Positions 47,191 through 57,820 of a stretch of DNA of 64,000 nt are shown in pieces. The stretch's first letter is position 1. Each line of letters opens with the position of its first letter. The notes beneath the pieces are model-generated. The model was not told where the DNA came from. It did no database searches and was given only the letters and a program-made list of their open reading frames with translations. Source of the DNA: Mesostigma viride (Eukaryota; Streptophyta; Mesostigmatophyceae; Mesostigmatales; Mesostigmataceae); assembly GCA_009746045.1 (NCBI GenBank), contig RPFO01001338.1:36001-100000 (forward strand), written 5' to 3'. The position numbers and the translations under genes were made by a program.

Positions 47191-47850
47191 CTGTTCACAG
47201 ATTTTATATATGAATTGATTAATTGTATATATGAATTAATTACAATCATGTTGATGATCATCATGATCATGGCCTAGCGTAGGTTAGTGTAGGTTAGATA
47301 GACCGTAGGGGTTTACCATTCCACTTGGGGTTTATGCTACGTGATGGCCCACACATGGCCGGACTGATGTTTTCTCTTTCCTAGGGAAATTTCCAGCACG
47401 TTAATTTAATTTAATTTAATTTTAATCATGATCATCATGATCATCATGAACTTGTTCATGCAATGCCAATTTCATTAAAAGTGACCATAAAGATCAACGA
47501 ATACGATGCAAGAATCACACACTTGCTAGCTAGACTTAAAAAATGCATTGCAGATAGTGAAGGAAATCAAGCTCATCATGGTATAACCGATGCGCGGTGG
47601 GCGTCATCATGATGTAGAATAAGTAACTAACTCTATCTAGGTAGAATGGTCTCCAAGCTTTTTCTATGTGTCCTGCCCGATGCTTGATGGCTCATAAGCT
47701 TCTTGCAAAAGATCACTTCTTCAGTGCATCTGCAACCGCCATTCAACGGATGACACATCCACATCGCAACAAGCAAGCTTCAAATTAGTACACCATTTAA
47801 GTGACACAACAGGTAAGGGAACCCATGGATTAATTAAGCGAGCAAGTCAA
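47191..47850. other. interior of the 3.4-kb element
   Basis: AT-rich with ATGATCATCATGATCATG palindromic runs (47240-47460). No gene seen. Confidence 0.5.
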
Positions 47851-47854
47851 TCAC

Positions 47855-48460
47855 GGCTCATTAAATTCACGAGCAAGCATGCAAGGAAGCAAGGCCGGAC
47901 TAACCGAGGAAGCAAGGGACAAATGGAATGCAGCAAGCAACCACGCGAGGCAGCAAGGACTAATCAACAAGTTAGTTGTCTCACTTAACAGGGGTCTGTT
48001 TCAATTCATGAAGTTCTCTAGCATGCAGGGAAGCAACGGCCTAACCAAGTAGGCAAGGTCGTATCAAAGGAAGCAAGGGAGTAATTATATTCAGCAACTG
48101 CAAGTGTGCAAGGAAGAGTGGCTTACAAAGGAAGCAAGGGCCTAAAAAAGGAAGCAAGGGACTAATTAGATTCAGCAAGCAAGCAATTGCAAGCATGCAA
48201 GGAAGAGTGGCTAACAAAGGAAGCAAGGGCCTAACAAAGGAAGCAAGGTTCAACAAGCAAGTATAATTGCAAGCATTCAAGGAAGAGAGAGGCTAACAAA
48301 GGAAGCAAGGGCCTAGCAAAGGAAGCAAGGACCTAGCAAAGGAAGCAAGGGCCTAACAAAGGAAGCAAGCGCCTAAGAAAGGAAGCAAGGGACTGAATTA
48401 AATTCAGCAAGCAAGTAATGGCAAGCATTCAAGGAAGAGAGTGGCTAACAAAGGGTAATT
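47855..48460. repeat. GGAAGCAAGG tandem repeat
   Basis: Irregular units built from AAAGGAAGCAAGGGCCTAAC and AAGCAAGCAATTGCAAGC. Confidence 0.8.
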
Positions 48461-48890
48461 ATTAACATGCGACAGTTGCTATGTTGCAGGTAACAGTTAC
48501 TACGTGACAGTTACTACAAGGCAGTTGCATTGTGACAGTTGTAATATGGCAATCGCATTGTTACATTTGCTATGTGAGCATTACTACGTCGCACTTGCAT
48601 TGTGACAGTTGCTATATTGCATGTGACAGTGGTAACGTGACAGTCGCATCGTGACAGTTGCTACGTGACAGTTGGGTAGTAGAACGTTGCCTTGTGACAG
48701 TTGCTATGTTGCGAGAAACAGTTGCTACGTGACAGTTACTACAAGGCAGTTGCATTGTGACAGGTGTAATATGGCAGTCGCATTGTGACAGTTGCTATGT
48801 GAGTATTACTACCTGACACTTGCATTGTGACAGTTGCTGTATTGCACGTGACAGGTGTAATGTCACAGTCCCTACGTGGTTGGTGATGGT
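48461..48890. repeat. GTGACAGTTGC tandem repeat
   Basis: Irregular units of about 17-20 bp, GTGACAGTTGCTATGT and variants. Confidence 0.8.
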
Positions 48891-49944
48891 GGCCATGTTA
48901 CAGTGGGTCAACTGTGAAATCCATTGACAGGAGATCATTACAAACGGACGCGCCTGCCGAAAATGTCCAGTGGCCCCAAAAGCAGAAACGCAAAATAGCG
49001 GCAAAAGTGCCGCCAAACAGAAGTCCAGGCTTTTGCCGCTTCAGTGGAAGATAAAGGCACTCACGTCGACACCGACGCGGCAAACAGTTGTTGCTGCCTG
49101 CCTGCCCTCCAACTCTGCTCCGCTCGCTTGCCTGGCCAACGGGGACGAAACGCAAGCTCGGGAAACGTCCAGGGCGAAACAGCGTAAAGGCCAAGGCGTC
49201 AAACACCTCACAGCCACATAGCAAACGATACACAGTTAACCGTCAACAGTTAGCCGTAGCTGCAAAAAGCGAGGAAAGTTGGGAAGAGCTGCTCGTTTGA
49301 AAAGAAGCGTGTCGGTCCCGTAAACCCCCAAGCCATCGGTTTGCAGGTTGCGACCATATCAACACGGCGGAAGAGATTATCGCCTCGCCGCTTCTTTGAG
49401 GCGCCTTTTTACCTTGCCTGGAAGACGTGGGTGAAAGGCAGGCACAGCAAAAGCAAGACGGGTATAACACATGGCGAAAACGAAAGGCAGGCGCAACACT
49501 GACACATTCGTCCGTTGCTGCCCGTGAAAAGGAAAAAAAGGCATTCGCGACTTCAGGCACCATACTTAGGGAATAACTGGGATGTTCGCAGCTTTACATA
49601 ACACTGAAAACCCATGCTTGCAAAACAGGCGCCCCGTTATCCCCTTCATAGCTGGAAAGGGTAAGTCCGAGCGCAGGCAACGGTAAGATACAGGATTTTG
49701 AATTCCCGCAGCCGGTTAGTGAAAGCACTGGGCGTCGTCGGCCCGCCAGCGTCCCCGGCCCCGGTGCCTAACCCCGTTACCCGTTGTAGGCAACTAGGCA
49801 TCTAGCGTCTCCCCAACCTCGCGCCGAATTCAGCACACTGGGTAGTTCACGCCATTCCGAGGCCGCCACGCGCCTCTTCCGGCCAGACCGCAAAATGCCC
49901 CACCCCCGCTCCAGTGTCTACTTGCATTCGAGCAAGCTCGCAAA
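48891..49944. other. interior of the 3.4-kb element, no gene assigned
   Basis: GC-richer sequence with short frames on both strands (for example plus 49088-49300, with KRKLGKRPGRNSVKAK, a basic stretch). Nothing is recognisable as a transposase. Confidence 0.35.
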
Positions 49945-50883
49945 AACACCGGGGGTGAAAAACAGGGTAAAAAATAATTCACCTGATACCCCCCAAGAAA
50001 AAAAAATTACCCTATGGGGGTGAATATTTTTTCATCCCTTTTTCACCGGTGAAAAAGGGGTGAATTTTTCACCCCTTTTTCACCCCCTTTTCACCCCTTT
50101 TTATCCGGGGGGCTAAAAATTTTACCCCATGGTGAAAAAGGGGTGAAAAATTCACCCCCCGAGAAAAAAAATTCACCCCTTTTTCACCCCTTTTTAACCA
50201 GGGGGCTAAAAATTCACCGCTTTTTCTCGTTTTTCACCCCTTTTTCACCGCTTTTTAGCTGTGTTGGACGGAGCCCAGAGTGCCGTAGTCGGGTTTCTGA
50301 CACGACTTGGGCACTTCTTCCCCGCTAGCTTGGGGTTGTCTGCTGCAGCCTTGATGGCCGCCTCCTCTGTGAGCATGCGGTTGAAGGTTGAAATCGGGAT
50401 GGGGGGGTCGCTAGTTTTGCAGAATTGGCGCTGCGACAATCCGCTCTCGTGAAAGGCGTCCAGAATCTTCCGCTTGGTGCGCATATCCCTGAACATGTAA
50501 TTTCATCTCGCGGCGCACGGCTTACTTTTTCGCCCTTGTCAGCTGGTTTGTCGGAGTTAACCAGCCCCGCTTCTGATGCCGTGGTTAGCCCTGCCTGTCG
50601 TAGTTGCTTTTCCCTCGTCCTCGGTGACATGCGGCACAAGAAAGCTTGCAGGTCCAGACCTGCGGGGGCCGGGCATCACGCGAGCCGCCGACAGCTGGCC
50701 CTGCGGATGATGGACTGCACTCCGGCTCGCCTGACCCGCTCGCCATAGCGGCTCACCGTATATAGTTAGAGACCTCAGACCACGGATGCAGTCACGTGTT
50801 CAATAATTAGTTAATTGATCATTAACTGATGCAGCTGACTAGCACTCTCTAACAAAAGTCACGTGCCAACGTACTGTACGTAG

Positions 50884-51873
50884 CCAGCGTGCAGTGTTTT
50901 TTTTAAGGTTTTCGTTACTAGTGGCGCTAGGCCACTTGTGGCGTTTCGAACTATGAAAACTTCAGTTTACTCGGCCAATGTGTGGCTTTAAGCCAATTAA
51001 AATTGGGCTTGGCACGGCCACGTGTGGCGGGCTGGCTTTTTGGTGCAGCAAATGACCCTACCGGCAGCGGGGTCAGCGCGGCGCGGCGCCGTACTGGCAT
51101 TCCAAGTTCAAAGTAGTTCAGAACAGTATGTTTAATTATCTTAAGTTCAAACTAGTAGAATTTATTAGAATCATTCACGCCTTAAGTTGGGTTCACGCCT
51201 GAAGTTGGGTTGACCAAAAACCTCGAACCCAACTTAAGGCGTGAATGCCTGTACACAAGGCGGGCGAGCGTCTCCGTCTCAGGCATCGGCGCCGGGCGTA
51301 CTTGGTAAATTAACAACAACGATTACCACTACAGCCACTGCTTAACAAAACGATTACTGAAGTGCCGAAAGTCGAAACACATAGTCAATGCAATGCAGTA
51401 CAGTACTGTATGGCTGGCGAGTGACTGGAACTGAGGCGCCAGCCGCCAGGCCGCCAGCCAGCTGAAGCCAGAAAATGCACACAAGCTGCAGTCTGCACAG
51501 TGCACTCTGGTCTCTGGCAGCGGGCCACTTGCCACTTGGCACTTGGCCGGGCTCTACGTACATGCACTATGCAGTCAGTAAGTCAGTCAGTCATAGTAAT
51601 ACTCATAGTAGTTCTAGTACTAGGGAGGCTTGTGGCGGAACGCCGGCCGGAAGACCGGCTGACACCGCCAATTGTGGCGTAGCCTGTACTAGAGTGAACT
51701 TCAGGCACGGCCACCCTGTGGCGAAACGAAACTACAAAGTAGAACAGCACGGCCAAATTGTGGCTTCTTGGGTGCCCTGTCCAAGTGGGTGGCACCGCCA
51801 CATTTTGCCAAAAAAAGTGCCACACCGCCACATTTGGCGGTGTATCGCCACTAAAAAAAACACTGCCAGCGTG
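50884..51873. mobile_element. non-autonomous hAT transposon
   Basis: The body is 50892-51865 (974 bp). The ends are CAGTGTTTTTTTTA and its exact inverse, 14 bp. They are flanked by an 8-bp duplication CCAGCGTG at 50884-50891 and 51866-51873. An 8-bp duplication with CAGTG ends is diagnostic of hAT. GTGGCG/CGCCAC motifs cluster near both ends. No transposase ORF. Confidence 0.9.
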
Positions 51874-51905
51874 TGCCTCTCTCACCTCCTTACAGTATCA
51901 ACTAT

Positions 51906-54900
51906 ATTAAAAACCATCGGGCATCCTGTGGTCCGTACGCCGTAACTTTCCGTACATTTCAGTGGATAACTCGTGATCGACGGGTGTCCTTTTCGCCTTT
52001 TACCGTTGGGCACAAGTCGTCGGAATTTTGAGATCGTACAGGCTTCCGTGCGTGGCTGGATCGAAGACGGCGTATCTTGAGCGGAGGACGAAAGGCGTTT
52101 GTTCAGTGAGACGCTATTGGCGTTCACTCGCTCGCATCTTTAATGGCTTTAAAGTCGTCTCGCGACATTTTGACGTTAGCGAGTCGATCGAGCTTGACTG
52201 GCGCGTAGTTGGTCGAACTTTTGCGACTTGCCACCTGTCGACTCATCGAAACTGGGTCGCCTACTAGAGTGACGGTCGGCTTGACGGCTTTCGTCTTTTC
52301 GCCGTTGCTCTCGCCGTGTTCGACTTTCCACCTTTTTCGACTTTCTACCTGTCGGAATGACGAAACTGCGTTAGCGGCCGGACAGGTTCGCCTGAAGTAA
52401 TTCCCCTGCACGTGGCGGCTGCCCATATACCAACCTACGACGATCGTCGTAGGTTGGTACATCCAAACTGCGTCGTCTACTGAAGTGACGGTCCAAACTC
52501 CAAAGACTGACGGGCGAAGATACTTAAACTTTTGTTGCTGTTAAAATTTTCCGTCTTGGATCCATGCAGGTGCTTAAAAGGGACCAATAGACGTTAGGTT
52601 TGAAACTGACCGAAGTTTCTAAGTCGTCGAAAGTTGCTAATTGGGATTTTGCAACCGACTGTATCCAACTATATTAAAAACCATCGGGCATATCCAACTA
52701 TATTTAAAACCATCGGGCATCCTGTGGCGGATCTCCGTAGAATTGTCGTACTTTTCAGGAGCTCCTCGTGGTCGACGTGTGTCCTTGGCGCCGTTTCCCG
52801 TTGGGCGCAAGTAGACGGACTTTGGAGATCGTGGAGGCTTCCGTATGTGGTTGGGCCGAAGACGCCGTATCTCGGGCGGCGGACGGAGCGACTTTGTTCT
52901 CAGTGGCGTTCACTCGCTCGCATCTTTAATGGCTTTAAAGTCGTCTCGCGACATTTTGACGTTAGCGACTCGATCGAGCTTGACTGGCGGGTACTCGGTC
53001 GAACTCTTGAGACTTGCCACCTGTCGGCTGACCGAAACTGGGTCGCCTACTAGAGTGACGGTCGGCTTGACGGCTTTCGTCTTTTCGCTTGCCACCTGTC
53101 GGCTTACCGAAAATAGGTCGCCTACTAGCGTGACGGTCAGCTTGACGGACGAAAGCCGTCAAGCCTGACGGTCGGCTGGACGGACGAAAGCCGTCAAGCC
53201 CTGCATGTACTAAAGACCATCGGGCACCCTGTGGCCCGTATGCCGTAACTTTCCGTACATTTCAGTGGATAACTCGTGATCGACGGGTGTCCTTTTCGCC
53301 TTTTACCGTTGGGCACAAGTCGTCGGAATTTGGAGATCGTACAGGCTTCCGTGCGTGGCTGGATCGAAGACGGCGTATCTTGAGCGGAGGACGAAAGGCG
53401 TTTGTTCAGTGAGACGCTGTTGTATAGCAGGGATTAACTACACTGTACTGGTTATCAACTAGAAGACGCCGTATCTCCAATAGCATTCGGCAAGGCTATA
53501 TATAGGTGGCGGATCTCCGTACTTTTCGCTCCTCGTCGTCGACCCCTGTCCTCAGTTCGCGCCGCGTTCACTCGCTCGCATCTTTAAATGGCTTTCAAGT
53601 CGTCTCGCGACATTATTGTTGACGTTAGCGCCTCGAGCGAGCTTGCGAAAACCGCGGGGGGCGGGAGGGGCGGGGGGGCGGGGGGAGGAACTCCGGGTGG
53701 GTGGGGCGGGGGGCAGGGGGTTGGGGGAAGGGGGGGGGGGCGGCGGGGGGGGGAGGAACTCCGGGTGGGTGGGGGGCGGGGGGGGGGGGGGGGAAGGGGC
53801 GCGGGGGGGGGCGGGGGGGGGGGGGGCGAGGAGCTCCGGGTGGGTGGGGGGGGGGGGGGAGGAACTCCGGGTGGGTGGGGCGGGGGGGCAGGGGGGGGGG
53901 AAGGGGAGGGGGGGGGCGGCGGGGGGGGGGAGGAACTCCGGGTGGGTGGGGGGCGGGGGGGCGGGGTGGGGAAGGGGGCGCGGGGGCGGGGGGGGGGGGG
54001 GGAGGAACTCCGGGTGGGTGGGGGAGCGGGGGGGCGGGGGATCCCGCAGACTCTGGCGTCTTGCTCACTCAGGAGGGCGGGGAGCCCTGCGACCTCGCCC
54101 GGCCGGGGCGGACCGTCTTAATGTCCTCGGGGGGGGAGGCGGGGGAACCTCCGGGTGGCGGGTGGGGGGCGCGGGGGCCTTGCGACCTCGCCGTCTCACT
54201 CAGGCGGGGAGGCATCCTGTGGCGGATCTTCATACTTTTCCGGTCTTTTTCAGGGGTCCTCGTGGTCGACGCCTATCCTTCGCGCCACGCCTTTTCGGGG
54301 GGGGCGGGGGGCGCATCATGCCGGCCGGCTGAGGGGGGAGAGCGGGGGGGGGGGGGTACCGACCTCCGGGTGGGTGGGGGGGCGAGTGAGGGGGCGGGGG
54401 ATCCCGCAGACTCTGGCGTTTCGCTGAGGAGGGCGGGGGCCTTGCGACCTCGCCGTCTCACTCAAGCGGGGAGGCATCCTGTGGCGGATCTTCGTACTTT
54501 TCCTGGGCCGGTCGGCGGGGGGCGTATCATGGCTGAGGGGGGAGGGGGGGGGAACCTCCGGGTGGGTGAGTGGGGGGATCCCGCAGACTCTGGCGTCGTC
54601 TCGCTCAGGAGGGTGGGGGGCCTCATTGCGACCTCAATACATGTAAAGACCATCGGCTTGCTGAGGGGGGGGGGGGTTGCGACCTCGCCTGGGGCGGGGC
54701 GTCTCACTGAGGCGGCAAATGGCCTCCGGGTGGGTGGAAACTGGGAAGGGCGGACGGACTGCGGTGTTACAGGCCCACACAGGGTGTCGTTATTTGTCTC
54801 CCGACCTTTTCCTTTTTTCAGCCCCCTTCATAAGCTTCAGTTGACTTGAATCGAGTTGCCATGTGTCGGCGGACGGATCGAAACTCGACTACTAGAGTTA

Positions 54901-54961
54901 CGGTCGGCTTTGCGCCTTCTTTTGGGGGGGATGCGAAGCATCCCCCCCCCCTTAAGCTTGT
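51906..54961 (-). repeat. ~3.05-kb long inverted repeat, right copy
   Basis: Reverse complement of 9393-12446, with the G-rich third at 53640-54720. Near-identical apart from G-run lengths and a few indels (for example ACTC near 54395). At its AT-rich end the sequence continues AATATAGTTGATA, where the left copy is cut by the 193-bp foldback element. It lies inside the 19-kb transposon, so it arrived there after that element. Confidence 0.85.
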
Positions 54962-55059
54962 ACCATGTTAATTACGCCGGCAGAAGGGGAATTCATAAGG
55001 TGGGGCGCCTACAGTGCCACGTGTACTGATGTACGGTTATTGTGGATGCGACAGCCCAC

Positions 55060-55500
55060 CGACCAACACAGCAAGGTGGGCCACCTGTTCCACGTACTCA
55101 GATTTTGGAAGCTGAGTCAGTCCCACCAACGCAGCAACTCAACGCAGCAAGGTGGGGCACCTGTTCCACGTACTCAGATTTTGGATGGGACTGTTCCACC
55201 TACGCAGCAAGGTGGGGCACCTGTTCCTCGTACTCAGATTTTGGATGGGACTGTTCCACATACGCAGCAAGGTGGGCCACATGTTCCACGTACTCGGATT
55301 TTGGATGGGACTGTCCCACCTACGCGGCAAGGTGGGGCACCTGTTCCACGTACTCAGATTGTGGTTGAGACCGTCCCACAGGCGCATACAGCCCACTTCC
55401 ACGGCTACGTGGTACGCGAACCGTCCCACTTTCACGGCTAAGTGGTACGCGAACCGTCCCACTTTCACGGCTACGTAGTACGCAAACGTCCCACTTCCAC
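55060..55500. repeat. ~60-bp tandem repeat with GTTCCAC motif
   Basis: About five units of CAAGGTGGGGCACCTGTTCC, ACGTACTCAGATTTTGGATG and GGACTGTTCCACCTACGCAG. They carry the same GTGGGAC/GTTCCAC core as the subterminal arrays of the 19-kb transposon. Confidence 0.8.
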
Positions 55501-55719
55501 GTGGTGTGGGAACAGCCCAAGTACCCGTGAGGCGGTGTACTGTACTGTGTACATATACACACAAGTGGTCACATATCACTACCAAGACCTATATTTCACT
55601 ACACCGCACATACGTATTGTATATAATTCGACGTGGCTTTATTATCAGTATCGTTAACTGCATAAATACTTGCACTACGTGAGCAGCTAGCGGTACAATA
55701 TAGCTTGTTTTTCTTCTTG

Positions 55720-56247
55720 AAACAATGGATTAAAGCGCTTCATCATGGTTCAGAGGCAGATTCGGAGGCTGCTTATGAGGCAGCTTCCGGGGCCTCTACA
55801 CCGGTGAAGGTCCAGCCCAGCGTTGATGTTGATGATGAGTTGAACTCCACCCCAGACCTAGCGTCCTCTACAAATGATGAGGACATAAGTACCAAGGCAT
55901 CGCCTTCAGGTCTTACAGTGATCCAGGAAGAACAACCAGCTTCTGCATCCTTGGCTTCTGAGACTCACAACCGGCAAGGGAATGAAGCGGAGGCCGTTTT
56001 GGCAAGAACAGATTCCGGGGGGTCTTCAGATTCCGGGGATTCGGAGAAGTTTTGGAAGCTGGTGCGCACCCAGAAAGGCATTCTCTTACCGACCAAGAAG
56101 CCGGGGCAGTTTCTACACGTCGCAGCTGGTTCAAGCTCTGAGCCCAGCGATTCAAGTTCTGAGGATAATGAAGGGAATTCCAGTGACGAAGAGTGGTCCG
56201 TGGACGTCAGCTCTGGTCAACCCGATGTCGGTTCTTTGCAAATATGA
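55720..56247 (+). CDS. acidic Ser/Glu/Asp-rich exon, unrecognised
   Basis: An open frame from about 55705 to the TGA at 56245 has no Met, so it would be a terminal exon. A possible acceptor is TGGTTCAG at about 55752. It reads Ser/Asp/Glu-rich disordered sequence such as SSTNDEDISTKASPS and GSSDSGDSEKFWKLVRTQKG, ending DEEWSVDVSSGQPDVG. It belongs to the right arm of the 19-kb transposon and could be an accessory protein of it. No family recognised. Confidence 0.35.
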   Translation, partial: KQWIKALHHGSEADSEAAYEAASGASTPVKVQPSVDVDDELNSTPDLASSTNDEDISTKASPSGLTVIQEEQPASASLASETHNRQGNEAEAVLARTDSGGSSDSGDSEKFWKLVRTQKGILLPTKKPGQFLHVAAGSSSEPSDSSSEDNEGNSSDEEWSVDVSSGQPDVGSLQI

Positions 56248-57080
56248 CTGAACACAGGTGCGTGATTCAGAATCCTTCCAATCACGAATCCCGTTGCTGG
56301 GTTCCCCATGATGGCCATTGTGCTGATGCTTAAAGGGTTTTCGCATGAGTAAATGTGAGGCCATGTGCATTATAACCGCGTTGTTCAGTTTGGGGTAATT
56401 CCAAGTGTGGGCACAAAGTTTGCGCATTCATTCATTGTGTTCATGTAGTTCTGTTTTGTGCAACCATGCACTACATGCAGGCTGCAGGCTAGGCGTATTG
56501 TGTTGATGGACAGTTTTTTGCAAGCACGATCGAATGCGAGGCCTTGTGAATTTTAATACCTGCGTGGACGTCATAGGCAATCATGCATACATGGGCGTGT
56601 GCATAATAAAAATGCTGTCAATTTTCACAACCATACACGTGCAGGCACACACATGGCCGTGTGGATGATGTGAAATTTTTTGCCACCATGTATATGCATG
56701 GCCATGAGGTGCGGCATGGTTATTCATGATTCCTTACTTGAAAATCTGGCACCCTTTTTACACCATTACAACAACCATGGATGCATTCTCTTGCCCACAT
56801 CTTGCTAGCACGGTAATTGTTTGAGTCAATCTTTTATGATCCTAATCCAAAGCTTCCGAGTTATGACGTGGTTGTACATGTGCATCACTTGGATTATGGC
56901 GATTGCAGACCCAGTCATCAAGTTTCGCACGTACGAGCGCTTGGCTGACCTGGAGCCTGTTGTCTTGTACATGATTGCCCGAATTCTCCCGATTTCTGGC
57001 CTGCGCAGGTTGTCTCCTTGATGATGGCGGTGGCGACTGCACCACGATGTCATTTCTTATCGTGGTGTTGTTATGTTGTT
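56248..57080. other. right arm of the 19-kb transposon, possible coding fragment
   Basis: Around 56826-56920 one frame reads SIFYDPNPKLPSYDVVVHV then HHLDYGDCRPS before a stop, possibly a decayed exon. Otherwise no signal. Confidence 0.25.
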
Positions 57081-57084
57081 GTTA

Positions 57085-57352
57085 TATGGTGGGGGTGGGG
57101 GTGGGGGTGGGGTGGGGTGGGGGTGGGGGTGGGGTGGGGGTGGGGGTGGGGGTGGGGGTGGGGTGGGGGTGGGGGTGGGGTGGGGTGGGGTGGGGTGGGG
57201 GTGGGGGTGGGGTGGGGGTGGGGTGGGGGTGGGGGTGGGGTGGGTGGGGGTGGGGTGGGGGTGGGAAGTGGGGTGAAGTGGGGTGAAGTGGGGTGAAGTG
57301 GGGTGAAGTGGGGTGAAGTGGGGTGAAGTGGGGTGAAGTGGGGGGGGGGGGG
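57085..57352. repeat. GGGGTGGGGGTGG tract
   Basis: Almost pure G/T repeat, then GGGGTGAAGT x8 and a G-run. Strong quadruplex potential; all derived ORFs are artefacts. Confidence 0.95.
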
Positions 57353-57594
57353 GTTCTAACCCCACCCCCATGCATCATATAACAATAACAATGTTGTCAT
57401 ACAAATCTGCAAGAACTACCATATTTGCACTTGATTGATTTAATTTCCAGCGTATTATCGGTTGCACACAGATCAAGTGTCCCTACGCCATGAGCAAACG
57501 TGCAGAATAGGTAGCATGCCCCATAGGAGTAATAGGGACATGTATGTATAACATATGTAGGAGTATGACACATAGAGCCCATATGTGCGTAGCC

Positions 57595-57820
57595 ACTACA
57601 TTCAGGAAGGTGGGACACATAGAAACATACAGTTAGGTGGGACACAGCTTCAAGTTCGGGTAGGTGAGACAGACCTGTATCACAAATGCCGGTAGGTGGG
57701 ACACCATGTTTTTCCAAATTCAACAAGGTGGGACATAATTTCAGTTAGGTGGGACACCTGAACATGTCCCGCTTTGCTGAATTTGTCCCACCTACCGGAG
57801 TTGGAACACTGTCCCACCTA
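57595..57820. repeat. right subterminal GTGGGACA motif array
   Basis: At least six GGTGGGACA or GTCCCACC copies leading into the right terminus, mirroring 38695-38940. Confidence 0.75.

Larger units (their letters stand above)
46893..50274. mobile_element. 3.4-kb element with GGTGAAAAAGGGGTGAA ends
   Basis: The body is about 46895-50272. Its termini are inverted repeats TCCAACACAGCTAAAAAGCG plus GTGAAAAAGGGGTGAA, with 4 extra bases (CGGA) at the right end. It splits the palindromic exon sequence CACTCTGGG/CCCAGAGTG, with GC on both sides as a possible 2-bp duplication. Subterminal blocks (46911-47190, 49945-50260) are dense, mutually inverted GGTGAAAAAGGGGTGAA motifs. No transposase is recognised and the superfamily is unknown. 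Confidence 0.75.
46126..50496 (-). pseudogene. CENP-B/pogo-like helix-turn-helix transposase gene, interrupted
   Basis: Minus strand. The first piece (50496-50273) reads KRKILDAFHESGLSQRQFCK and STFNRML, like the N-terminal HTH of CENP-B/pogo proteins. The next (46894-46793, donor GTAAGT) reads AAKFPLVEKEVATEIREY then RSKGYMVNRALVR, like the second CENP-B-type HTH. Removing 46895-50272 rejoins them in frame through a 20-bp palindrome, TALW then AQSA. A later exon ends at 46126 (donor GTAAGT) with KHAEVLTTADWAKYQVF and YGDGLTYYG; a G-run frame change near 46415 affects it. No DDE catalytic part was found; it may have lain across the CACTA insertion at 45958. An extra 5' exon near 50639-50520 is possible. 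Confidence 0.6.

Noticed and set aside
9393-54961. The 3-kb inverted repeats as termini of one giant 45-kb transposon
   Set aside because: One copy lies outside and the other inside the 19-kb TA transposon, whose left end falls between them; the intervals interleave instead of nesting, and no matching duplication flanks the pair.
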